The notes: generated by a model not told the origin, from the letters alone. DNA of 64,000 nucleotides from Arenicola marina (GCA_964019135.1 OZ025257.1:27822352-27886351); one strand, 5' to 3'. Counted from the stretch's first letter, positions 39,498-50,243 are shown. Program-made: numbers and translations.

Positions 39498-40317
39498 TAT
39501 TGTCTCGGGGGGAGAGAGGGCATGGGGCTGACCGAGGGTGTATTGTCTTGGGGGGAGGGTGCATGGGGCTGACCGAGGAAGTATTGTCATGAGGAGGGAG
39601 GGGGCGTCGGGCTGACCGAGGAGGTATTGTCATGGGAAAAGGGGGCATGGGGCTACCCGAGGGATTATAGCCGTGGGGAGTGGGGAGGAATGAAGCATGG
39701 GGCTGATCGAGGGAGTATTGCCTTGGGGGGGGGGCATGGGGCTGACCGAGGGATTATTGCCATGAGGGAGGAGGGGGCGTGGGGCTGATCGCAGGAGCAT
39801 AGCCTTGGGGTGGGGGGAAGGAGCATGGGGTTCACCGAGGGAGCACTGTCATGAGGGGGGAGGGGGCGTGGGGCTGACCGAGGGAGTTTTGTCACGGGGG
39901 GAGGGGGCATGGGGCTGACCGATGGAGGATTGTCATGAGGGAGGAGGGGGCGTGGGGCTGATCGCAGGAGCATAGCCTTGGGGTGGGGGGAAGGAGCATG
40001 GGGTTCACCGAGGGAGCACTGTCATGAGGGGGGAGGGGGCGTGGGGCTGACCGAGGGAGTTTTGTCACGGGGGGGGGGGGGCATGGGGCTGACCGATGGA
40101 GGATTGTCATGAGGGCGGAGGGAGCGTGGGGCTGACCGCGGAAGCATTGTCATGAGGGAGTAGGTGCATGGGGCTGACCGAGGGAGCATTGTCATGAGGG
40201 GGGAGGGGGCGTGGGGCTGACCGAGGGAGTATTGTCATGTCGGGAGGGGGTATGGGACTGACCGAGGGAGTATTGTCATAAAGGGGGTGGGGGGGGGGGG
40301 CGTGGGGCTGATCGAGG
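39498..40317 (+). repeat. Second satellite, about 43-bp unit, about 19 copies, G-rich
   Basis: Units run from TATTGTCATGAGGG through a G-rich stretch to GGGGCTGACCGAGGGAG, with spacing between successive GGGGCTGA motifs of about 41-45 bp. It starts directly at the last base of the 32-bp satellite. A 173-bp segment is duplicated within it (ATCGCAGGAG at 39,788 and 39,961). The opposite strand is stop-poor and gives small proline-rich frames that are not genes. Confidence 0.93.
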
Positions 40318-41300
40318 GTTAAGTGATCTGTAGATGCTTATTGGCAACTAGTTGGCGAAAAGATTGCAATTTTAACATTTTTATCTGATTGTTGACGATT
40401 TTTCTTTCAATGTCAAGAATCTGTATGTTTATCATTAGACCAGTGGCTTCGTTGCCATGGAAGCAAAAAGTAATACAGAGATCGCCGTGTTTTTCTTATA
40501 CCTTGATTTAAGGTGATATTACCTCACTGTGAAGGAGACTGAAATAGCTTGAGCGGAAGTAGGTCATGTTCACCCAAGTTCATTTTTTCCTATAGGGCTA
40601 TAAAGTCTCGTTCGCCTAGACTTCCGGTTTACTCATTTTGGGGACAAACAAACGAAGCACGTCTTCGGAACGAGTTTAGAATCTCTGCGCACACTGGTAT
40701 CCTGACTATCTGTGACGTAGGCGTGACGTGTATGTTAAGCAAAGAAAGAGACTGGGAACTACCTGCGCAAAAGCCAGGCGCCGAGGGGTGGGTCCATTGC
40801 GGAAGGCCTAGAGATATGATGAAGAATATTTAAGAAATATAGCTTCACAAAACGGATAGATGACATCTTTTTTATTCGTTTGCGCCATCACAATGACGAA
40901 TATTTGTTACGACGGGACAATACGACTAAGAAACTAACGTTTCTTTTGCATTTCCTACGAAAACGAGGCATTATGACGTCACACGGATTCTCCCAGGTAA
41001 CAACGTTGGCGCAACGATTCAAACAGAAAACTTACAAAAATGAAGAAACTTGGTCTTTTCGTGATCCAAAAGTGATACGAAAACATCCAACTTGCCTTAT
41101 TTTATCTTTCCCATGTGGTTTAATGACGCACCCCTGTATACACTCCATGGACCGCACATTTTGACAGCGGAATGGTTAAGGCGCATCACTAAGAAACGGG
41201 TTGTCAATTCTCATAACGTCTTCAGTTCAATACAGCACAGTACATACTACCAGCACCAGCCCAGTGGCTAAAAAGTTGTGCTGCCCTCTATTGAGCCATC
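40318..41300. other. Low-copy interval, no supported gene
   Basis: AT-richer, non-repetitive sequence between the satellites and the LINE. Two short open frames of 94 codons (40,549-40,833 and 40,880-41,164) show no motif I recognise, and I see no convincing splice or promoter context. The interval may contain decayed transposon sequence, but nothing in it identifies a family. Confidence 0.5.
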
Positions 41301-41364
41301 GCGCAGTTAACTGGTGAGTTGTGCTTCCATATAGCGGGTCTTTTGGTAACGATATGGTAAGTGT

Positions 41365-42052
41365 CACGGTGTGGGTTTTGCCGTCAAAAATAATTTGGCA
41401 AGAACAATCGAAACGCCTGTCGCAGTTTCTGAAAGAATGATGCCACTTCGCATGCAATCAAATGGGGCGTCCGCTACGATAATCAGCATATACGCTCCAA
41501 CCCTTTATGCTACCGCTGACGACAAAGACCGTTTTTATGACTCTGAGGGAGGTCATAAATCAGGCGCCAAAGGGCGATCATTTGTTCATTCTCGGGGATT
41601 TTAACGCACGCGTTGGGGATGACCATGGGTCTTGGCCGAGTTGCATAGGTCATTTTGGCGTTGGCAAGGTCAACGAGAACGGACAACGTTTATTGGACCT
41701 ATGCGCGCTGAGCGAACTCTGTATCACAAACACTTTTTTCCAAGGTAGTTTTAGGCATAAGGTGTCATGGCGCCACCCAAGGTCAGGTCATTGGCATCAG
41801 CTAGATCTGATCCTGGCAAAACGGCGAGATCTGTCCCGTGTCCTAAACACACGAGCGTATCACAGCGCAGATTGCGATACCGATCACTCGCTTGTCGGGA
41901 GCAGGGTAATGATTACCCCTAGAAAAATGTATACCACAAGACATAAATCTCAATCTCGGATTGACTCACTCGGCACGCAAGAGAGCGACAAGCGTCGTCT
42001 CTTTCGGCAAAAGTTGGAGCAGACGCTGCCAGCAAATCAAACAATCTTCTGA
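41365..42052 (+). pseudogene. LINE endonuclease domain (APE-type), frameshifted
   Basis: The N-terminal piece (41,365-41,545, one frame) reads HGVGFAVKN and IISIYAPTL, strand motifs of APE-like endonucleases. The next frame (41,507-42,052) continues with FILGDFNARVG (GDFN at 41,594), then WHQLDLIL and CDTDHSLV, the Asp-His pair at residues 126-127 of that piece. These match the metal-binding and catalytic motifs of LINE endonucleases that nick target DNA for target-primed reverse transcription. The shift between pieces lies around 41,541-41,548, where one base appears to be missing. A second shift near 42,040 separates this domain from the reverse transcriptase. Confidence 0.88.
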
Positions 42053-43595
42053 TGTAGAAGAATGCTGGGCGACGCTGCGCTCTGCCATTTACGGCGCTGC
42101 GTTGACATCGTTCGGGAAAATGAAATCTATCAACAAGGATTGGTTCGCCACTCACTCAGCAGAGATGGAACCTGTTATTGAAGCCAAAAATGAAAAACAC
42201 ATACAACACAATCAATATCCGACAAACACGTCTCTGTTAGAGCTGAGGCTGGCGAGAAATGCAGTTCAAAAAGCCGCGCGTTACTGCGCCAATCAGTACT
42301 GGATAAGACTTTGCGAGGAGATCCAGGAGGCGTCTGATAGAGGGAATATGCGGGCAATGTATACCGGAATTAAGAAAGCCCTGGGCCCCAAGGTCACTAA
42401 AACAGCCCTCTTAAAGTCACTTGATGGCGAGGTGATTACGGATCGTAGCAAGCAGCTGTCTCGCTGGGTGGAACACTATGTCTCATTGTACGCGCACGAG
42501 TCTCATGTATCGGCAACGGCGCTTGACGCATTACCCCGACTGCCGGTCATGAACGATCTGGACAGAGTTCCCTCAGTTCGCGAGCTGAGTGATGCAATCG
42601 ATTCATTGGGCAGCGGAAAATCGCCTGGCAACGACAGGATTCCCGCTGAAGTAATAAAGTGTGGGAAAACTATGTTGCTCCCTCACCTTCACCAACTTCT
42701 CGTCCTTTGCTGGAACAACGGTATTGTTCCACAGGACATGCGTGATGCGAATATAGTTACACTCTACAAAAACAAAGGAGACCGGGGTGATTGTAACAAT
42801 TACCGCGGAATATCACTCTTAAGTGTTACTGGTAAGCTCTTCGCCAGAATTGCCTTAAAGAGACTGCAACTCCTTGCACATAGAGTATATCCGGAAGCGC
42901 AGTGTGGATTCAGATCCGGAAGATCGACTGTTGACATGATATTTTCGTTGCGTCAACTTCAAGAGAAATGTAGAGAACAATACAAGCCCCTCTACCTTGC
43001 TTTTGTTGATCTTACCAAGGCTTTTGATACTGTCAGCAGATCTGGCTTGTACAAAATCTTGGAGTCTATTGGGTGCCCCCGCAGACTACTTAACCTTATC
43101 CGCTCCTTTCATGAACACTCGTTCAGCACAGTACAGTTCGACGGAGCAACGTCCGAGAGCTTCCAAGTCAGAAATGGCGTGAAGCAGGGTTGTGTTCTTG
43201 CGCCAACTTTATTTGGCATCTTCTTCTCTATGCTTCTTTCTCACGTATTTATTGAGGATGCGGAGGGTGTTTACTTGCACACCAGATCTGATGGGAAGCT
43301 GTACAACCTTTCAAGGTTGCGCGCTAAGTCAAAGCGGAGGCGCTTCCTAATAAGAGAACTGCTATTCGCTGACGACGCAGCGTTGGTTGCGCACTCAGAA
43401 AGCCAGCTACAGAGACTCATGGATCGGCTCTCAAATGCGTGTACTTTATTTGCTTTGACTATTAGTGTTCAAAAAACAGTCGTGCTGAGCCAAGGGGCTA
43501 TCACACCGCCAGTGATTACCCTTAACAACATGCCTTTAGAGGTGGTTAATAAGTTTTGTTACCTGGGAATAATCTATCCCTGGACGAGGAAATAA
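41961..43595 (+). pseudogene. LINE reverse transcriptase domain
   Basis: An open stretch of 544 codons. The real domain begins near residue 30, after the frameshift. RT motifs follow in order: GKSPGNDRIPAEVIK, NYRGISLLSVTGKLFARI, CGFRSGRSTVDMIF, FVDLTKAFDTV (catalytic Asp about residue 350), GVKQGCVLAPTLFGIFF, and FADDAALVA (residues 469-472 are FADD, DNA 43,365-43,376). The catalytic aspartates are intact, so the damage is only in the frame. The frame ends after FCYLGI, where a shift near 43,568 moves the continuation to another frame. Confidence 0.93.
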
Positions 43596-44191
43596 ATACT
43601 CGAATTGGAAAGGCAGCCACCATGTTTGGTAGGTTAAACAAACGTGCTTGGCGTAATTCAAAACTTACCATTCGCACCAAAATGCTAATCTACAGGGCGT
43701 GCGTTCTAAGTAGCTTGCTGTATGGCAGTGAAACGTGGACTACGTATTGTAGCCAAGAAAGTAAATTGAATAACTTCCATTTTCGTTGCCTGCGAAACAT
43801 TTTAGGCATATCTTGGCAAGACAAGGTCACAAATGCTGAAGTGTTAGCCCTGGCCAACCTACCAAGTATTCTTGCTCTTGTGAAGTAAAGTCGTCTACGT
43901 TGGCTTGGGAACGTTCATCGTATGCAAGATGAACGCATTCCCAAGGATGTGCTATACGGTGAACTCATCGACGGCAAAAGGGCAACTGGACGGCCAAAGC
44001 TTAGGTTTAAGGATGTTTGTAAGCGGGACATAAAGGCTTTCGGCATCGATCCAGATTCTTGGGAGGACTTGGCATCCCAAAAGAGGGGATGGGCACGTGT
44101 CGTGCGTGACGGAATGGCCCACCACGACTCGCTATGGTTTGTGAAAGTGGGCTTGAAACGCCAATCTAGACGCTTTTTTTTGTCGAATTAG
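43556..44191 (+). pseudogene. LINE C-terminal region with in-frame stop
   Basis: This piece continues the polyprotein after the third frameshift: EEINTRIGKA, LLYGSETW, NFHFRCLRNILGISW, then a TAA at 43,886-43,888, then RLRWLGNVHRMQDERIPKDV, GRPKLRFKDVCKRDIKAFG and a terminal stop at 44,189-44,191. Both halves are in the same frame, so the TAA is a simple nonsense change. The RLRWLGxVxRM and GRPKLRFKDVCKRD motifs are typical of the tail of this LINE type, after the RT thumb. Confidence 0.88.
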
Positions 44192-44218
44192 TGCATCTCA
44201 TTTGGAAAAGTGTGGCTT

Positions 44219-44516
44219 TCTTGTGTAGAGCGCATTTGTTTATTCTCAACCTGTTGAAGGTTTAATGTTTACGTTTAGCTCTGTTGAAGAATCTTCAACG
44301 TAAACCTGTTTAAGATAAAAAAAACGCGTTTATTGTGTGTTGGGATTTCCGTTGAACATGTTGACGTCATGATGTAAACCAATGTGTCAACAAGGTTGAA
44401 CTTGTTGACGAAGTTGAAGTAAACGTTTTGAAGTAAAAAAACGCGCTTGAGCAGGTTTACGTTTAAGGTTTGTTCAAACGTAAACCTGTTGAGAATAAAC
44501 AAACGTGCTCTTGCAA
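44219..44516. mobile_element. MITE-like element with 24-bp terminal inverted repeats
   Basis: The left end at 44,227-44,250 (AGAGCGCATTTGTTTATTCT plus CAAC) is the inverse of the right end at 44,488-44,511 with two mismatches; a TCTTG just outside may extend the arms. Inside are further inverted repeats: GTTGAAGA/TCTTCAAC around one base at 44,283-44,299, and CAGGTTTACGTTT/AAACGTAAACCTG at 44,452-44,464 and 44,476-44,488. The internal segment 44,299-44,332 also resembles the right end. It has no coding capacity. It lies just 3' of the LINE. Confidence 0.75.
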
Positions 44517-45224
44517 GACCAATCCCAAGATAGGTCATACGGCGATTTCCTTGTAATCCTTCTCCGGTGGCGCCGCCAAGTGGTGAGCGCGTAGTGTTGC
44601 ACAGAACCGCCGTCGACAGGCATCAACTTCAAGTTTGTTCTGCCATAAATTGCGCGAATTCACGAAAGAAATGTCCAGGAAAGCGAAACGTAAAAGGAAA
44701 CGTAAGGCCAGCTTCTTGCGTTAATTTATCAGTCATGATTGATATCGTGCATCGTTTATCACCACCACAATTTCTGATAATTCTCTATTATCGCCCACAT
44801 CGAAGCGGGCGGCTCATGTGAGCAAACCAAGTCAAAGATCTATCGTTGCCACTACCTATTACTCACCAATTACCAGAAGACAACAAGCTCTAAGTGCCGG
44901 CTAATGCCTAACGAATGTGTAATGAGGTTTCCTAATCGATGTCCTGGGGTTTTAATAAACATTGGGTGAACTCATACAGTATGATCATGGACCTACTGTC
45001 TTGGCCTGGGTGTTCGGCTCCCGGGCTCTGGTTAAATTTGACACAGCTAGCCAGACCGGGGGAAAAGCAAAGTCTTTGTCTGCATTTCTACTGAACGCTT
45101 GTCGAGTAATTTTTTTTATGTGTATAAGCATTTGCATTTATAAAACGTTTTTTTTATTGTTACCTTTTAGAGGCCAGAGATGGGTGGTCAATGCAAGAAG
45201 GAAAGAATTGTTCAATAAGTCCAG
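44517..45224. other. Low-copy interval, possible THAP-like fragment
   Basis: No gene is supported. The frame at 44,567-44,821 contains CSAINCANSRKKCPG, whose spacing of cysteines vaguely recalls the start of a THAP zinc finger, but the downstream residues of that fold are absent. I would not call it a gene. The rest shows no motif. Confidence 0.3.
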
Positions 45225-45229
45225 TAGGC

Positions 45230-45394
45230 CAGGGGCTGATCCAGGTTGGATGCCGACCCGACCCGGACCCCCCTTTTAGGACCGAGATGTATTCCATTTA
45301 ACATATAAAAACTACCCCCCCCTATCTAGCATATCTATATCTGCCCCTGAAAGCGCCCCCCCCCCCGTATCCAGATTTTCTGGATCCGCCCCTG
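45230..45394. mobile_element. 165-bp MITE with TAGGC target duplication
   Basis: The left end CAGGGGCTGATCCAG and the right end, which reads CAGGGGCGGATCCAG on the other strand, form terminal inverted repeats with one difference in 15. TAGGC flanks both sides directly (45,225-45,229 and 45,395-45,399), as expected for a 5-bp target-site duplication. The inside is C-rich and non-coding. Confidence 0.78.
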
Positions 45395-45564
45395 TAGGCC
45401 TATCCCTATCCGCTGACGTAGTATATATTCTTAAAAGCTGCTCATGTCTAAGAGTTTCTGTAGAAATAAACAATCTTGTTGATGTTCGTACTTTTGTATT
45501 GAAAATATCAATTGGTTAAGCATGGCTTTGTTGTTTTCATTCATATTTAGGCTCAGGATATATC

Positions 45565-45721
45565 TCTGGGCGGATCTAGGAATTTTGAAGCGGAAGGGGG
45601 GGGGGGGGTGGCGTAAAAATGGCCGCACATGTCCACCAATTTTTACAACCAGCGGGAAGGGTGGAAAAAATGTCGACTTTAACATCCCTAAATAACCCTT
45701 CTCTCCTTGAATCCGCCTCTG
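45565..45721. mobile_element. Second, more decayed MITE with related ends
   Basis: The left end TCTGGGCGGATCTAGGAA and the inverted right end CAGAGGCGGATTCAAGGA resemble each other and the ends of the element at 45,230-45,394. The size is also similar (about 157 bp). No clear target duplication remains. Likely an older member of the same family. Confidence 0.55.
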
Positions 45722-45942
45722 GGTTTTATCTACAACATGTCTCTTTCAAGTGTATTTCGTCGGAAAGCCATTTTTTTTTACTTCTGAGACTGAACGGGCG
45801 TCGTTGTGTTTCTTGTACACTTGTTGGGAAACTGTTTGCAGTGGCGTTGAAAGGTAGACGAATCTAATTAGGGAAGCCAAACTGTTGACTGCCAGTCAAT
45901 GACGTTCTCGGAATATGACACCCGATCCGCCACTATTTCACC

Positions 45943-46057
45943 TGTTACTCCTGTTCCAAGAGGAGTAACATATATCGCGACCACCTAACATATATTTTTG
46001 GCCCTTTCGGAGGGTACATGGTGGATATATGTTACCCCTGTTCGAACAGGAGTAACA
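45943..46057. repeat. Pair of 28-bp palindromes with nested inverted repeat
   Basis: 45,943-45,970 and 46,030-46,057 are each built on TGTTACTCCT/AGGAGTAACA-type arms (TGTTACCCCTGTTC in the second, matching its partner arm at 13 of 14 positions). Each is followed by a TAT run and CGCGAC. Between them TAACATATAT (45,986-45,995) and ATATATGTTA (46,025-46,034) form another inverted repeat. No gene overlaps. Confidence 0.7.
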
Positions 46058-46196
46058 TATCCGCGACGCCTTGATGACACTAACAACTATTTATTGCCGC
46101 ACAAAAAATACAAAATTATATATATTTAATGTAAAATATACCTGAAAGCATGAAAGAACATCACCAGGCTTTATATCACCCGAATTAATAGAGCTG

Positions 46197-46333
46197 AAAG
46201 CCAATTTGTAGTTCACGGGGCGCCGCTTATCACGCAGTCTGCGTTATCGTCAGCGCAGTGGCAGACCAACGTTACGCGTTCGCCGCATAGCGGCGCCACT
46301 ACTCGTCGCATTACACATGTTACAATTGGCTTT
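46197..46333. mobile_element. 137-bp MITE-like element
   Basis: AAAGCCAATTTGTAG at the left is the near inverse of the right end (GTTACAATTGGCTTT). The inside is GC-rich, with short palindromes such as CGCCGCATAGCGGCG. I find no clear target duplication and no coding capacity. Confidence 0.55.
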
Positions 46334-46643
46334 GCCCGTATGACCTATCTTGGTGTACTAATATCTTTGGTACTACGTCATCAAAATGTGCACATTACGA
46401 CAGTTTTTAGCATTTAAGATGTGATGCCACCTGTATTTTTTAATACAGCTAACATTTACAGTCAGACAATGTGTCCCGAAGGTATGTTTCAAAATATTTC
46501 GAAAATCATGATGTAATTGAACAATTGCTGTTTGAGCAGCTTTAAGCTAATTTGCTCAAGAAAGAATCAATTCGTATTCTCTTTGTGTAACGAAGGTAAC
46601 TTTTCTGGAGCCCTTTTCTCACAATGTCCTAAATTTACTTTTC

Positions 46644-46900
46644 CCCAAGGCGGTATGTGTTACACCACAAAACCAAGGGCAGTCACTGTAAGGACCCTTC
46701 CAGGTAGTCACGGCTCACGCCATCTCCTGGGGGCAACTTCCCCCAAGGCGGTGTGTGTTACACCACAAAACCAAGGGCACTCACTGTAAGGACCCTTCCA
46801 GGTAGTGACGGCTCACGCCATCTCCTGGTGGGAACTTCTCCCAAGGCGGTGTGTGTTACACCACAAAACCAAGGTCAGTCACTGTGTGATAATTTCCTAA
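46644..46900 (+). repeat. 98-bp tandem repeat, about 2.6 copies
   Basis: Units begin CCCAAGGCGG at 46,644, 46,742 and 46,840, exactly 98 bp apart, and include CTTCCAGGTAGTGACGGCTC. Fragments of the same family lie at 48,091-48,113 and 50,898-50,937, on either side of the DNA transposon at 48,114-50,897. That shows the family is dispersed and that the transposon landed in one copy. Confidence 0.9.
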
Positions 46901-46939
46901 CCCACGGTAATAACCGCAGGCAGAAAATTACCACGTTTT

Positions 46940-48110
46940 GGTCGGGTACTTCACCCAGGTTCGTTTGACGATCTCTTTATCGGGTAGGAGGAAAACACAA
47001 ACGACTTAGCGAGTGTTTAATTCGAGGGCCCTATTTACGCTATAAGTAAACAACCCAAATACAACAAACAACTACTCTTTAGATCATACACTCAGGAACT
47101 AAACAGCGGAGCCGGGGCCTGCAGGCTTACAATCACCTAAGCCTACAGGACCCGACCTTATTAGAGGTATAAGACCCCCTGAATTACCATTAATTTGAAG
47201 GCCACCTGACACATAGGACACGCCATTAAGTTATGTGTTTCCCATTTAGTTTTAACCACTTTAAATAATACAATAATGATCGAACTTCTTCATTTAGCTC
47301 TTTTCAAGCTACTGAGTTGTTGTTGTTGAGTCAATTCATGCGTCATACCTCACTGTTTAGTGTCAAGGGTAAAAAAATAAATCTATCACACAAAGCCAAG
47401 AAACAAAATGGTGACTATCATTGGCCTTGGGCAAGGCGGGATCTGGAAGGGCCATCTGGTTTCAATGTCATCTTCACTAGACCATGCAATATCCAGATAG
47501 GATACCGGTAGGCCTTGCCAAGCGACGACGTGTTACTATTAGTGACTGTCCAATGTAGGGTCAGTGTTCCAAGTAAACTAAATTTTATGCGATACATTCG
47601 ACTATTCTCTTCAAATAAGTGAACGAATACCTAGAAATTAGGCCCACCATCACTTCGGATTATTACCATCCATTCTTGGCGTATTTTTTTGTCCTTTAGC
47701 AATTAGTGGAAGCTGTTTTCAGCTGCCATTAACACAGTAGGGAACACATCAGTGCGCCATGTTGCCACCGACGCTTCGCGTTGCTGCGCGGGCAGCCTCG
47801 TTCTGGTGCCGCATGCATAAATTTTGAGAAGGGCCTATATAACTGTTAGTCCGGAGTCTTTTAGTCGGATCCCAACAGGCGAGCACGCCGCCCCACCTGT
47901 CGCTCCTGCTCCTTGATCCCGACTCACGCGAACCGCCTGAGGGGTTCTGGATCACCCCTGGCCCCAGCGCAGGGGGAATCGGAGTGGCCCAGCCCTGCCC
48001 GCGGGCTGGACCAGCGATGTCACCGGCCTCTTCCTTGGGGCTATGGCAAGCCGCGTCGTATTTATTAAGATTAAATATATAAAATATTACAACTGTAAGA
48101 ACTCTTCCAG
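46940..48110. other. Interval without recognisable genes
   Basis: I see no supported coding region. An 11-of-12 hairpin (CCTGCAGGCTTA at 47,118 with TAAGCCTACAGG at 47,138) and a GC-rich patch at 47,755-48,050 stand out. The patch has no RNA-gene signature I recognise; a 68-codon minus-strand frame in it has no motif. Confidence 0.5.
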
Positions 48111-48239
48111 GTATAGTGGAGCAGATAAGGGTGTTTTTTTAGCGGAATCGTTCACATTGTGAGACAAGCACCAAATTTGGCATAGACGATCCCCTGGGAC
48201 TAGTTTTCTAAAAAAGCCCGTTAGCCACTCAAATTTCTA

Positions 48240-48706
48240 AAATGGCGGCCATTTTTTAAGATGGCCGCCATTTTCACCATAAAAATACGATTTTCGCTGT
48301 TAAAGTTGACTGAGTAGTCCGACTTTAATGATTTTTGATGTCGATTTATGTGTTATAGACCACGCTAAAACCGAATTGCAGATCTTAAAATCAAAATGGC
48401 TGCCATTTTTGAAGATAAGATGGCCGCCAATTTCATCATAAAAATACGATTTTCGCCGTTAAAGTTCACTGAGTAGTCCGACTTTATTGATTTTGATGTC
48501 GATTTATATGTTTTAGACCACGCTAAAAACGAATTTCCAGGTCTTAAAACCGAAATGGCTGCCATTTTTGAAGATAAGATGGCCGCCAATTTCATCATAA
48601 AAATATGATTTTCGCCATTAAAGTTGACTGAGTAGTCCGACTTTAGTTATTTTGATGTCGATTTATATGTTTTAGACCACGACAAACCCGAATTAGCAGA
48701 TCTTAA
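48240..48706 (+). repeat. Subterminal tandem repeats in the left TIR
   Basis: Three units carrying GATGGCCGCCA (48,260, 48,419, 48,588) and ACTGAGTAGTCCGACTTTA. They are the inverse of the units in the right TIR at 50,244-50,800. The unit contains its own small palindrome (AAAATGGC-GGCCATTTT). Confidence 0.88.
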
Positions 48707-49144
48707 GGTCATCAGAGAACTGTTATACCATTTCAATATCGTTTATTTCCAAAAAGTACATATATAGAGTCATACAATATTACAAGATGAATACCAGTTT
48801 AACATAGAATAAAATAAAATGTCCCGCACTATTTAAAGGATACTAAGTAAAGTGCCCTTGATCTGCACAGAAACCGTGTCTATGTTTTGGCGCTAACAGA
48901 ATGCCAATATGCACTTAATTATCATTTATTCTGTCCATATGAGGCCATATGTCCGATAAGATAACTATTATCTATGGCATGCGTTGCCCACGTGTCATTC
49001 TTGGGAGTTAATATGATCCACTGAAACTATCCACGACAATGCGGGCTAGTTCTCACATCTGCAACTGCACAAAGCTGTGCAGAGTAAAACCAAAACGATA
49101 GCACTTGCACCTGCTACAGCATTCTGTTTTGCAGCCACATTTTG

Positions 49145-50162
49145 TCATCTGTGCAATTGGTGGAAGCTTTGTCCAGAAGGTCTGCCACGTTTCACCTTGT
49201 TTCGTCCATCCCTAGTCAGCAGGACTTCGTGTATCAGTCTCGCACGCTGCCTGGCCCCATATGCACCCTGCCTGGTAGGCGGACCGCTTGGCGTGCTGAA
49301 AGAGGGCTGCTCGAATTGGTGGAATGGCTTCGTAAGGTCTCTGCTTTCGTGCAAACATGCACTGGACCTGTCATACAGTGTGATTACAAACATCTCGAGA
49401 ATCTTCAGGTCTTCGTCTTCCACCACTGGTATGTAATGACTGAGTTTTCTGAGGACATCCCAGGTTTGCCATGCAGTCTTCTTCCTTTTCCCACGAAAAG
49501 GCCGACACAACATCACAACCAGTGAAGACATGAAAGAAGAGAATGCCCTTTGTCTTCTCTGGTCCAACGGAGAGGGTGAGATCATGAATGAGAATCCACT
49601 GCAGGTTCTGTCCCCGACCAAACGCAATCCACAGCTTCTCCAGACTAATGTTCTGCAAGGCTGACAGAACACTGACTGCTATGACTAGAACATCTGTGGC
49701 ATTTGCTTTGATCGTGATAACTTTGCCCTAGTCTGCCTTCAGACGGGATGATCGGTAGAGATCAAACACAACTTCTGTCCATTTGTACTTGGCAGAATAT
49801 GCTTGTAATGTAGGGAACACGTCTAAGGTTGCATATTCTTCAAACGTCCTTGAGGTACGGGGTGGTAAGGAGTGCACCAAGGCTGAACCGTCAATGATGA
49901 TGACATCATCATCTGGTTCCGCGTGTGGAAGTGTAGAATGAGCCTGAAGAATAACAGCAAGCTGGTACTTCTGACATGTGTGGAGTTTTCCACTGTCACT
50001 TAATGCAGCGGGGTAAGATTGGTTCTCATGTCGAAAGAACTCCCGCAGGTCACACTCTTTGGACTGGCAGGATATGAACAACTCGGAGAAGAGATGATAG
50101 TCCTCTTTCAGAAACTTTTTTCTTTGGATCGCCAGAAGCCTGTTATTCATCGCCTTGTACAA
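49145..50162 (-). pseudogene. Broken transposon gene with XPG/FEN-like nuclease motifs
   Basis: Read on the minus strand from 50,162, a 144-codon piece contains LFSELFISCQSKECDLREFF, then IIIDGSALVH (Asp 91) and VVFDLYRSSRLKAD (Asp 134). These resemble the two N-terminal acidic motifs of FEN1/XPG nucleases. A TAG at 49,725-49,727 follows. The same frame resumes with TDVLVIAV and FHVFTGCDVVSAF (the GCD motif), then a one-base shift in a T-run near 49,488 moves the rest (RGKRKKTAWQTW, LKILEMFVITLYDRSS) to another frame. Relatives in other animal genomes, as I remember them, have some 150 residues between the VFD and DTDV motifs, including an E-A-D motif. They are missing here, so this is an internal deletion derivative and inactive. 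Confidence 0.75.
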
Positions 50163-50243
50163 TTGTCTTCGTTCTCAAAGAATACTCGTTGAGCCGTTCT
50201 CTCTGCTCATGGTGTCTGCCGCGTTCGTTTGCATCTTTAGCTA

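Larger units (their letters stand above)
41300..44191 (+). mobile_element. Degenerate non-LTR retrotransposon (LINE), 5'-truncated
   Basis: Successive reading-frame pieces on the plus strand give, in order, an APE-like endonuclease, a reverse transcriptase and the C-terminal region of one LINE polyprotein. The frame changes near 41,543, 42,040 and 43,568, and a TAA interrupts the last part at 43,886-43,888, so this copy cannot make a full protein. The 5' end is missing or unreadable: homology-like sequence begins near 41,350 with a CHGVGFAVKN-type motif, and stop codons lie just upstream. I see no poly(A) tail or target-site duplication. The endonuclease and the tail resemble RTE-like/CFDP2-like elements that I know from animal genomes, but I cannot fix the clade by eye. 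Confidence 0.9.

Noticed and set aside
907-39648. Giant minus-strand open frames (up to 9,793 codons) in the satellite
   Set aside because: They overlap one another in different frames, consist only of the rotated 32-bp repeat, and vanish at the array edge. There is no start context, domain or codon bias apart from the repeat.
40549-41164. Two 94-codon frames as host genes
   Set aside because: No recognisable motif, ordinary lengths for chance frames in this composition, and no supporting gene structure.
44567-44821. THAP zinc-finger gene
   Set aside because: Only a CxxxxC-like start is present. The remaining conserved residues of the domain are absent and there is no splice evidence.
48114-48130. 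CACTA/EnSpm superfamily for the 2.8-kb transposon
   Set aside because: The ends read TAGTGG inwards, the opposite of the CACTA start, and the internal gene looks XPG/FEN-like, not like a CACTA transposase.
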